Source: Nostoc sphaeroides
Lineage (GTDB): Bacteria; Cyanobacteriota; Cyanobacteriia; Cyanobacteriales; Nostocaceae
Length of the DNA: 64,000 nt
Direction of reading: 5' to 3'
NCBI RefSeq assembly: GCF_003443655.1
Contig: NZ_CP031941.1
Location: 1,359,501-1,423,500, forward strand
Part shown: one piece after another, positions 44,488-52,207 of the stretch
Layout: each line of letters opens with the position of its first letter
Numbering within the stretch: position 1 is the first letter of the stretch
Notes under the pieces: generated by a model
Seen by the model: only the letters and a program-made list of their open reading frames with translations
Told to the model about the DNA's origin: nothing
The model's database searches: none
Made by a program: the position numbers and the translations under genes

Positions 44488-45309
44488 CTACGAGACGCTA
44501 CGCGAAGGGATAAGTTTTTGACTCGGCCGTTGTCTGCTTGGTGCTGGCGGAGTTGCTATTCGTAAAATTAGCTCTAGCAACCAAGGGGCGAGGCGTTGAC
44601 ACAACACGGCTAAATGACTTTGCCATCCGACTAAAATTTCTGCTGAATCATTTTGCATTCCGGTGACGAGTGCTTTAGCCACTTGCTGGGGAGTCATGGG
44701 GATCACCCAGCGAAATAATTTTAAGTCGCGCACCATGTCTGTGTCTGTCAGGGAAGGCAGTAATGCAATGACGCGGATATTGTAATCAGCTAATTCTTGG
44801 CGCAAGGCTTGGGTAAATCCTAAGATGGCAAACTTGGTTGCTGAGTATGTCGCCATCGTTGGTGCTGCAACTTTCCCCATCAGACTCGACACATTGACGA
44901 TTGTCCCTTGCCTTTGGCTGGCCATGCGTCGAGCGATCAGACTCGTGAGATTGTACATTCCTAACAAGTTCACAGAAATTTCTTCTTGAACTTGGGGCAT
45001 TTTAGATTGCAAAAACGAGCTTTGGTATGCCACTCCTGCACAATTAACCAGCAGGTGAATCTGTCCGTAATTGCGCCACAGTTGGGCAACAGCGATATTT
45101 ACTTCTATTGTTTGAGTCAAATCTAAGGGTACGATCGCAGTTTCTGTTCCCATCGCTTCGATTTCCTTAGCTACCTCAACTAACTTTTGGCGATCGCGTG
45201 CTACCAATATCAGTCGCTTGATGCCGATTTGCGCCAGTTCGAGAGCGATCGCTCGTCCAATTCCACGCGAAGCCCCTGTAATTAGAGCAACTTTACCTTG
45301 AATCTCCAT
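44488..45309 (-). CDS. Short-chain dehydrogenase/reductase
   Basis: 273 residues from the ATG at 45309, with GGAGG upstream; a longer in-frame extension is not supported. Rossmann motif TGASRGIGRA (residues 12-21), NCAGVA, the catalytic Ser in VNVSSLMGK and Y-S-A-T-K, all of a classical SDR using NAD(P)H. An unusual hydrophobic C-terminal helix (LELILRIATPP) may attach it to a membrane. Its last ten codons, including the stop, are supplied by a dispersed repeat (CCCTTGTCTACGAGACGCTA). Substrate unknown. Confidence 0.88.
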   Translation of the reverse strand: MEIQGKVALITGASRGIGRAIALELAQIGIKRLILVARDRQKLVEVAKEIEAMGTETAIVPLDLTQTIEVNIAVAQLWRNYGQIHLLVNCAGVAYQSSFLQSKMPQVQEEISVNLLGMYNLTSLIARRMASQRQGTIVNVSSLMGKVAAPTMATYSATKFAILGFTQALRQELADYNIRVIALLPSLTDTDMVRDLKLFRWVIPMTPQQVAKALVTGMQNDSAEILVGWQSHLAVLCQRLAPWLLELILRIATPPAPSRQRPSQKLIPSRSVS

Positions 45310-46245
45310 TGGTTTTATCCTCCAAAATTTAAGTCTTACCAAACTCTTCGTTATTGCCGATACACACAAGCAAGAGCTACTCGCTTGTCGGCACAAGGTA
45401 AGACAAATAATCAATTGCAATTGAAATCAAACTCAAACTAAGCATGAAAGCAACGAGATATTTCTTGGTTAATCTGCGATCGCTCATAATTGTCTATGCG
45501 AGGCAGAAATTTATCGTTTTTAAGCTGTCAAAGCCTAACAGACTTGGCTGAATGCATATAGCTCATAGATTTTACTTCTCCTAGATCCGAGCGCTCATCA
45601 GCATCGTTGTCATACACACGTTAGCAATAAAATCAAGCTATTGCAATATTCTTTAATCAGAATTTCTTAATAGTTGTTAGCTCTAAGCATATATATGGCA
45701 AAGATTTTATTAAATAAGTTTTTATGAATACCTAAGTACAAATATCTTACTTTCCTGACATTAAGCCCTCTTTTGAGAAATTGTAATATCTCAGTCATAG
45801 CCAAGAAACAAAAAAGACATAGAGGTTTTGGTCTATTGTTGCAACACCTCAGTTTTTCAGCTATTTCGCAGACTTACATCAGTATATTTACGGTTTTATT
45901 TAAAATATAGGTTTCTGATATTTCTATTTTAAAGAATAAAAAAGAGTCAAATTATTGTCTTTAATGCAAATTAAAACGGCATGTTTATCTGCCAAAACTT
46001 TAGTAAAAAGGGTAACTTGCTTTGCGTTAGCTTTGAGTCCATCAAAGGAATGCTTGAGACTTGTCTGGTGTATGACAATTCATGCCATCTTGAAAAGCTA
46101 ACGATTAGCCTAACCCCCTTGCCGATCCTGTAAAATAGAAGGTTGGGTTAAGCAAAGCGCAATCCAACAAAGCACCCGAAATGTTGGATTATACCATTTA
46201 ACTTTACTAATGATATAAATACGCTGATAGGGGCAAGTCTTTGCC
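45310..46245. other. Long AT-rich intergenic region
   Basis: About 940 bp with no ORF. Near 46141-46192 there is GGTTGGGTTAAGCAAAGCGC, a dispersed repeat shared with the region near 32973. No RNA gene was recognised. Confidence 0.5.
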
Positions 46246-46448
46246 CATTGGTGTCAACTTAAGCTCAAATACTTACCTGGGATACGTTTTACCCCCCTTA
46301 ATCCCCCCGATAGATTGGGGGGAAAAGAAATGCAGCTTCCTCCCCTTTATAAGGGGAGGGTTAGGGTGGGGTAACGCAGTGAGTAAACTAAGCGAGAGAA
46401 CTGAATATCACGTCTTGACAAGGGTTTCACGTTAAGTTGACACCAATG
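46246..46448. mobile_element. MITE family C
   Basis: 203 bp, ends CATTGGTGTCAACTTAAG and GTTAAGTTGACACCAATG, flanked by an exact 9-bp direct repeat GTCTTTGCC (46237-46245, 46449-46457). A second, solitary left end follows at 46458. The interior holds CCCCCGATAGATTGGGGGG and CCCCTTTATAAGGGG hairpins. Confidence 0.85.
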
Positions 46449-46500
46449 GTCTTTGCCCATTGGTGTCAACTTAAGCTAAAAATCGCTTATCTATTGGCTT

Positions 46501-46757
46501 CCACGCCCGCCCAGAAATGAATTTCAGAGACTCATAGCTAAAGTCTACTTCAGTAGACTTTAGCTATTAGTAAGGAACTTCAGTTCCTTGTGGGACATGA
46601 GTTTTACCTTAAGATAAATCTTGCACTGCGTTTCTATCCCGCCTCAGAATGAATTCCGAGTCTAATAGCAAAAGTCCACTCAAGTGGACTGAATTAATTA
46701 TTTAGTCCACTTGAGTGGACTTCAGCTATCAGCCCTGAAATTTATTTCTGGGCGGGC
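46501..46757. repeat. Nested palindromic repeats, copies 2 and 3
   Basis: Copy at 46613-46757 shares the outer sequence of the 4053-4197 unit but has the inner stem AGTCCACTCAAGTGGACT. The shorter unit at 46501-46597 has AGTCTACTTCAGTAGACT. Base changes in each stem are compensated on the other arm. Confidence 0.85.
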
Positions 46758-46936
46758 TATTGGTAACTACGACTAGATTTTTAAGCACTTCAGTGCTTAC
46801 TACGAACTCATCAAATTTAATCAGACAGACCACTAATGGTCTGTCTCATAAGTTCTGATTGATTAGTTTGTTACCAAAACCCTGTAGAGACGCGAAATTT
46901 CGCGTCTACAACCCAGCAAATTAAAACTGAAAGCAA
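46758..46936. other. Small palindromes before the exporter gene end
   Basis: CAGACAGACCACTAATGGTCTGTCT-type hairpin near 46823-46848 and a TAGAGACGCGAAATTTCGCG palindrome near 46884-46908. Either may terminate the leftward exporter transcript. Confidence 0.5.
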
Positions 46937-49093
46937 TTAAGGGGTTAAAAAGTCTAAATGGTTTCCTGGTTGGGCAAGCAAATCTTCTACTGTCCCCTGA
47001 ATTTGTAACTTGCCTTGATTAAGCAAAATAATCCAATCAGCACGGGTAATTACTCTAGGACGGTGGCTAATCAGGATTGTGGTTTTACCTTGGCGGTGCA
47101 ACAACAGTTGATCTAAAACTTGAGCTTCACTAACTGGATCGAGTCCAGCAGTTGATTCGTCTAAAATCAAGATTGGTGGATCGTTAACAATAGCTCTTGC
47201 TAAAGCCAGTCTTTGCCGTTGTCCACCAGAAATATTTGACCCAAATTCACCTAATACAGTTTGATATTTTTCAGGTAATCTACTAATAAAATCATCTGCC
47301 TCAGCAATTTGGCAAGCCTTGACAATTTGATCAAAGGTGAGGTGAGGAGAACCTAAGCGGAAATTTTCAATAATTGTACGACTCCAAAAATGAGCGTCTT
47401 GAGGAACCAGAGCAACTTGTTGCCGCAAACAATCAAGAGCTAGGTCTTGCATGTTATACATCCCAAAGCGAATATTGCCAGAATTAGGTGTATATAATCC
47501 GGCAATCAGTTTAGCAAGAGAACTTTTTCCACAGCCGGATGTACCAATTAGGGCAACAACTTTACCGCCAGGAATTGTGATGGAAAAATCTTCCAGTAAC
47601 TCTAGCCTGCCAGCGTAGTGAAAGTTTAGGTTTTTGCAAATAATATCACCATCACTAGGAATTTGAGCAAAGGGTTTGGTACTATCGCTTGGAGTTTCAG
47701 GTGTGGAATCGATAACTTCTGTTAAGCGTTCCGTGGCAGTTTTGGCACGCGTGAATTCATCTATAAATCCAATCACAGTACTGATTAATGCCAAAAAATT
47801 CCCATTCATCCCGTTAAATGCCAGCAGTTGACCGATGCTGAGTTCTTTACTAATAACTAGGACGCTGCCGAAACCAATCAAACTAACGCTGCCAATAGCA
47901 TAAACTAACCCAGAAAAGGTGCTATTAATAATTCCAATCTGAACTGTGCGAAATGTTATGTTTGAGAGCCGACCAAATCTGTTTTGAAATTCTTCCCAAA
48001 ATTGAGGAGCAGCAGTAGTACTTTTGAGTGTCAGCGCTCCTTTAAAGCTTTCAACGAGAACACCTTGGTTTTCCGCATCTAAGACCAACATACTTCTGAT
48101 TTTTTGTTGAAGTGTAGGCAGAAAAACCACCGTAGATAAACTCATCACAATAGCAACAACGACGGCAACAAAGGTGAGTTTCCAGCTATAGAACACCATG
48201 AAACCCAAAGAAATCAGTCCGATAAACAATTGGCTAGGCAGACTGATAACTGCTTGAGCAACTAGCTGATTAATTTGTTGAATATCTTGCAATCTGCTTA
48301 CAATCTCGCCACTGCGACGTGATTCATAGTAAGCCAGAGGCAGCCGCAAGATTGCCCTAGCAAATTCTAGAACTAGCCCTAACTCAAGCTTTTGAGCAAA
48401 ATTGGCAATCAGGTTAGATTGAACTAATTGCAGACTACTTGCCACCAAATTCATCACCACAACTGCAATAATTACACCAATAAGAAGCTGGGTATCACCT
48501 CGAACTAGTACATCATCCGTTAGAATTTGAAGCAGGAAAGGAGACGTTAACGAAAGCAGACCGATAACTATAGCACACAGAAAAGCCTCGAATATTATGC
48601 CCCCATAAGGCAATGCCCGCCGCGCAAAGCGCCAAAGACCATTGACTTTATCATCGGGTTGAGCATAAAAGCGAACCGCATCTGGCTCTAGTAAAAGCAT
48701 GACTTGATCTGACCAAGCCTCCGTTAATTCATTTCTAGAGACATAACGGATGTTAAAGGCTGGGTCAGCAATTACATATTTTTTGCCTTTCTGACCATAC
48801 AAAACAACCCAGTGGTAGCCTTTCCAGTGAATGATTGCTGGGAGTGGTGCTTGGTTCATTCGGTCTAATATTTCTTTTGATGCCCTGACCGAACGCGCAT
48901 TGAAACCAAGTGCTTCCGCTCCTCGCCTCAATCCCAACAATGTTGTTCCAAGTTGCCCCGTGCCTACCGCTTCCCGGATGCGATTTAGTGTAAAATTACG
49001 TCGATAATGTTTGGCAACGGAAGCAAGACAAGCAGCTCCACAATCTTCTTCACTATGTTGTGTAACAACTTGGTATTTCATTTCAGACTCCAC
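46937..49093 (-). CDS. Peptidase-containing ABC transporter (C39, bacteriocin exporter)
   Basis: 718 residues. The N-terminal C39 peptidase has an apparently complete catalytic set: Gln12, Cys18 (QHSEEDCGAACL), His94 (GYHWVVLYG) and Asp110 (IADPAF). Then a six-helix permease domain (about 160-440) and an ATPase with Walker A GTSGCGKSS, signature ISGGQRQRLALARA, Walker B PILILDESTAGLD and the H-loop ISHRPR. Such exporters cut a double-glycine leader from a precursor and export the core. The natural substrates are the three leader peptides at 50334-51253 on the same strand. The HlyD adaptor gene is divergent at 52208. Start is Met1 or Met5. Confidence 0.93.
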   Translation of the reverse strand: MESEMKYQVVTQHSEEDCGAACLASVAKHYRRNFTLNRIREAVGTGQLGTTLLGLRRGAEALGFNARSVRASKEILDRMNQAPLPAIIHWKGYHWVVLYGQKGKKYVIADPAFNIRYVSRNELTEAWSDQVMLLLEPDAVRFYAQPDDKVNGLWRFARRALPYGGIIFEAFLCAIVIGLLSLTSPFLLQILTDDVLVRGDTQLLIGVIIAVVVMNLVASSLQLVQSNLIANFAQKLELGLVLEFARAILRLPLAYYESRRSGEIVSRLQDIQQINQLVAQAVISLPSQLFIGLISLGFMVFYSWKLTFVAVVVAIVMSLSTVVFLPTLQQKIRSMLVLDAENQGVLVESFKGALTLKSTTAAPQFWEEFQNRFGRLSNITFRTVQIGIINSTFSGLVYAIGSVSLIGFGSVLVISKELSIGQLLAFNGMNGNFLALISTVIGFIDEFTRAKTATERLTEVIDSTPETPSDSTKPFAQIPSDGDIICKNLNFHYAGRLELLEDFSITIPGGKVVALIGTSGCGKSSLAKLIAGLYTPNSGNIRFGMYNMQDLALDCLRQQVALVPQDAHFWSRTIIENFRLGSPHLTFDQIVKACQIAEADDFISRLPEKYQTVLGEFGSNISGGQRQRLALARAIVNDPPILILDESTAGLDPVSEAQVLDQLLLHRQGKTTILISHRPRVITRADWIILLNQGKLQIQGTVEDLLAQPGNHLDFLTP

Positions 49094-49256
49094 TACCCAA
49101 TAGCATTGTAAAAAAACTTAAAAAAATAGCAGGGTTTAGTCCCTGCGTGGTTAATAATTTGACCAACAGTTTAATTTTACTAAGTAACTGAGCAAAAAAA
49201 TCAAACTATGTTATGTAATGTAAAATTAATTAAATTCCTTAGTAGTAGGCGACTCT

Positions 49257-49392
49257 CAATACGGTTCGGTTAACGTGTTTATTCCTCGAAGATCCCCCCA
49301 ACCTCCCTTAAAAAAGGCTTGCTCGTAACCCTCTTTTACCCCCTTTTTAAGGGGGTCGCCGCAGGCGGGGGGATCTTAACCGAACCATATTG
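49257..49392. mobile_element. MITE family D, copy 4
   Basis: 136 bp, ends CAATACGGTTCGGTTAAC and CTTAACCGAACCATATTG, flanked by AGGCGACTCT / AGGCGACTCC (49247-49256, 49393-49402; 9 of 10 match). It seems to be nested in sequence related to 19195-19384. Confidence 0.8.
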
Positions 49393-49449
49393 AGGCGACT
49401 CCAGCCGCTTACCACAAAACTTTAATTATTCACGCCCTCTTACTTATCA

Positions 49450-49692
49450 CTACCAATCAAATTTTAGTAGTAGGGAGGGTAGCTTTATTCCCAGGCTTTT
49501 TAATATTCCTGATACTGAAGTTGTTCCTTTGGTAGTTTTCGTTTTCACAACTTTTTTAATTTGTTTCTTTACTCCTTTTTGCTCAATTGTAACTTGAGTA
49601 TAAGAAACCGCCTTGATTTCACCACCACACAGAGTTACTTATTGAGCTTCAGTCAGGGAGGTAAACATTGGAAAAATTTGAGTGCTTTTCAT
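49450..49692 (-). pseudogene. Disrupted double-glycine precursor peptide gene
   Basis: Leftward frame from ATG (49692): MKSTQIFPMFTSLTEAQ, then a TAA at 49639-49641, then VTLCGG and a basic, Lys/Thr-rich core (EIKAVSYTQVTIEQKGV... KKQIKKVVKTKTT) ending in KFDW-TAG. With that single stop ignored it is an 80-residue precursor with a leader resembling the intact ones (MESTLFTTLT...SGG) and a Gly-Gly cleavage site. It lies between the C39 exporter and the intact precursors. Either a decayed gene or a one-base error. Confidence 0.7.
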
Positions 49693-50333
49693 GATTATAA
49701 TTAACCTCAGATGTTAATTATGAGTTTTCAACTTGATGGAAATCTGCATCAACTGAAAGATAAAGAGAGTTAGCACGTACAAAAATGGCTATATCTTTTT
49801 CGCTCTTTTTTGCAAACTAGTAAATTTTGATCAATATTCCTCTTTAATGACTCTCGAATGAAAACAATTAGGGCTAAATGCCGAAGTTTCAGATATAGTT
49901 AGGGATTAAATGCTCATATTTTGATATAAACCCCGAAACTAAGGCAAATAAACATAACCCTAAATATGAAAGGTTTTGAGATTTTACTTTGCCGAGAGTG
50001 ATTCAACATGGATATGAGCGATTTCTCAAATAGCAGCCCTTAGTTCTCTACTTTAACTGTTCAAGGTGAGCAGTATTTTTAGCAAAAGCATTAAGTGAGT
50101 CTATCAACAGTTGCCTAATAGGAACTGTTGATAGACTTTATTAACTTTGTTCAACAAAAGTATGCGGTAGGAATAAACGTAATGCTAGAATAACTGCGAT
50201 AAGCAACAAAGATAATGTCTTGTAAGAAGGCAAACTACTCTGTTCAAGCAGGTTAGTTTGTTTAAGACACTTCACTTCAGTAAAGACGCTGTTAATAGTG
50301 TCTTTACGTTTATTCTTTCCCTCATACTAAATC
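49693..50333. other. Downstream region of the precursor array
   Basis: 641 bp. Contains a perfect hairpin TCTATCAACAGTT/AACTGTTGATAGA (50099-50135) and a TAAAGAC...GTCTTTA stem (50282-50308), both suited to ending the precursor transcript. No ORF. Confidence 0.6.
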
Positions 50334-50591
50334 TTAAACTTCTCCGATCTGGTTTGCAGCTGTTTGGATCAGATCACCACCAACTTTACCCGTGTTAACA
50401 TTAATCGCTACTTGTGTAATGATCACAGGAAGATTCAGGGTCACAGTAATGGGTTTGGGAGCGGGGGCGGCTGGAGTGGCTGGAGTGGCTGGAGTGGAGG
50501 GTTTAGCGGGCTTGTGACTCCTGCGGTACTTACCACCAGACAAACTAGCTTCTTCGGTAACGGTTAATGTGGTGAACAATGTGCTTTCCAT
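50334..50591 (-). CDS. Double-glycine leader precursor peptide 1 (divergent copy)
   Basis: 85 residues from the ATG at 50591. Leader of 20 residues, MESTLFTTLTVTEEASLSGG, identical to the two neighbours. Core: basic KYRRSHKPAK, a Pro/Ala/Thr linker (PSTPATPATPAAPAPKP) and a beta-prone tail (ITVTLNLPVIITQVAINVNT, GKVGGDLIQTAANQIGEV). No Cys, so no disulfide or lanthionine bridge. The leader and the linked C39 exporter resemble cyanobacterial CTB-type bacteriocin loci. The linker and tail differ from the other two copies. The gene is last in the array, followed by a hairpin at 50282-50308. Activity untested. Confidence 0.8.
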   Translation of the reverse strand: MESTLFTTLTVTEEASLSGGKYRRSHKPAKPSTPATPATPAAPAPKPITVTLNLPVIITQVAINVNTGKVGGDLIQTAANQIGEV

Positions 50592-50658
50592 AATCTTAGT
50601 TCTCGCTTGATTGTTGATGTTTTTAGGTTTATTCTTTCTCTTCAACTAAACCGCAGTT

Positions 50659-50922
50659 CTACACTCCGATCTGGTTCGCAGCTGTTTGGGTCAGACCACC
50701 CTTAACGTCACCAGTGTTAACATTAACGGCGGTTTGTGTAATGGTGATAGGAAGGTTTACAGTAATAGTAACTGGGGGTTTTGGAGCGGGGGTGCTTGGA
50801 GCGGGGGTGCTTGGAGTGGAAGTGGTGGGGTTATGAGCGGGCTTGCGATACTTCCTCCTAGTACCACCAGACAAACTAGCTTCTTCGGTAACAGTTAATG
50901 TGGTGAACAATGTGCTTTCCAT
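50659..50922 (-). CDS. Double-glycine leader precursor peptide 2
   Basis: 87 residues from the ATG at 50922. Same 20-residue leader. Core TRRKYRKPAHNPTTSTPSTP continues into APSTPAPKP and the tail PVTITVNLPITITQTAVNVN, TGDVKGGLTQTAANQIGV. Protein identical to copy 3 although a few bases differ (for example near 50890), so duplication is recent. An in-frame extension 18 codons upstream exists but lies in the repeated spacer and is not used in copy 3. 67-bp spacers separate the genes. Confidence 0.8.
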   Translation of the reverse strand: MESTLFTTLTVTEEASLSGGTRRKYRKPAHNPTTSTPSTPAPSTPAPKPPVTITVNLPITITQTAVNVNTGDVKGGLTQTAANQIGV

Positions 50923-50989
50923 AATCTTAGTTCTCGCTTGATTGTTGATGTTTTTAGGTTTATTCTTTCTCTTCAACTAAACCGCAGTT

Positions 50990-51253
50990 CTACACTCCGA
51001 TCTGGTTCGCAGCTGTTTGGGTCAGACCACCCTTAACGTCACCAGTGTTAACATTAACGGCGGTTTGTGTAATGGTGATAGGAAGGTTTACAGTAATAGT
51101 AACTGGGGGTTTTGGAGCGGGGGTGCTTGGAGCGGGGGTGCTTGGAGTGGAAGTGGTGGGGTTATGAGCGGGCTTGCGATACTTCCTCCTAGTACCACCA
51201 GACAAACTAGCTTCTTCGGTAACGGTTAATGTGGTGAACAATGTGCTTTCCAT
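50990..51253 (-). CDS. Double-glycine leader precursor peptide 3
   Basis: 87 residues, protein identical to copy 2. It is the first gene of the leftward array, and only its upstream flank (beyond about 51280) departs from the repeated spacer, so the array promoter must lie in the AT-rich region to its right. The leader cut by the C39 exporter is predicted after Gly20. The core is unusually Thr/Pro-rich with a basic N-terminus; such peptides could be antimicrobial, signalling or surface peptides. Confidence 0.82.
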   Translation of the reverse strand: MESTLFTTLTVTEEASLSGGTRRKYRKPAHNPTTSTPSTPAPSTPAPKPPVTITVNLPITITQTAVNVNTGDVKGGLTQTAANQIGV

Positions 51254-52022
51254 AATCTTAGTTCTCGCTTGATTGTTGAGGTTAAAACTGCGTCACTTCA
51301 AAGTCATTAATATAAACATTTAAAGAGTATATTTAATTACTTTTTTGTTCCGCTAAAAGTATTATACGACTCTTGCTCAATAGGTCAAGCAATTAATTTT
51401 TGAAGAAATATGTATTACACCTCTTCAAAAAAAATACTACATAGTTCTTCTTTATACAAATTTAGTTAGAAAAATTTCAATTATCAAAAAATAGCAGATA
51501 GTGCCAATATTCATATTCATATAAATATGGCTAACCAAAAGATGTATTTTTCCGAAAATACATAAGTTAAACATATTTAGTATTAATACTGAGAAATCAC
51601 GCAAATAACCGTACTTCAAGACAAACTTAGTAAAATCGGTGTATTTTCTATACAATATGTACTTAAACAAGAAATAAATCTCACAACTGGGGTTATCCAT
51701 TCTTAAGTAAGTGTGTTTACGTAAAAATTATTTATAAAAACTTTTTATATACAAAACTAAAATGAATTTATATAAATTATTTTAATATAGAAGAGCGTAA
51801 ATTCACTTAATATTTTATAAATGAAAATATAGTTGTAAAAAAGTTGTAGTCACTATCCTATTTTTTTGTAAATTAATCAAGAAAAGATGAAATATTAGAT
51901 AAAGATTATAAAGATTTCATGTTCGTAATAAAATGCCTAATTGTTATTTAAATTTAGCTGTATATAAACCTTGTATTTACATACTAACTATATACTGATA
52001 AGGGACTTATCAGTAATAAAAG

Positions 52023-52117
52023 TAAAAGCTGTTGGTTTCGCCCTGAAAGGCAAAAACGCCAAAATTATAAGATTTTTGCCAAAAATATTCTTGCAACAGA
52101 AGAGAGCTTTTATTTTT
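52023..52117 (+). ncRNA. Possible small RNA or leader with terminator-like end
   Basis: AAAAGCT (52023-52029) pairs with AGCTTTT (52105-52111), followed by ATTTTTTT. A CGCCCTGAAAGGC-type hairpin lies inside. Could be a short transcript or part of an hlyD leader. Speculative. Confidence 0.3.
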
Positions 52118-52121
52118 TTGT

Positions 52122-52168
52122 ATCTACCTAAATCTTGATCATCACGCTAACGCTAGGTAGATTTTTTT
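52122..52168 (+). terminator. Terminator-like hairpin upstream of hlyD
   Basis: ATCTACCTA (52122-52130) pairs with TAGGTAGAT (52154-52162), followed by a run of seven T, 40 bases before the hlyD start codon. It reads as an intrinsic terminator or attenuator in the hlyD direction. Confidence 0.6.
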
Positions 52169-52207
52169 GTTAGATTATTTACGGAACCAAAATGTTTTTT
52201 AGTATTC

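Larger units (their letters stand above)
50334..51280. repeat. 331-bp tandem triplication
   Basis: The three precursor genes and spacers repeat with an exact 331-bp period (starts at 50591, 50922, 51253). Copies 2 and 3 are nearly identical; copy 1 differs in the core-coding part while its leader and spacer are kept. Confidence 0.9.
51254..52207. other. AT-rich divergent regulatory region
   Basis: About 950 bp, much richer in A+T than the flanking genes, between the leftward precursors and rightward hlyD gene. No credible ORF (an 82-codon leftward frame at 51452-51700 is low-complexity and AT-driven). It ends with two terminator-like structures (see 52122-52168). Confidence 0.6.

Noticed and set aside
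51452..51700. 82-codon leftward ORF in the AT-rich region
   Set aside because: Composition follows the AT-rich background, no ribosome-binding site, no family resemblance.
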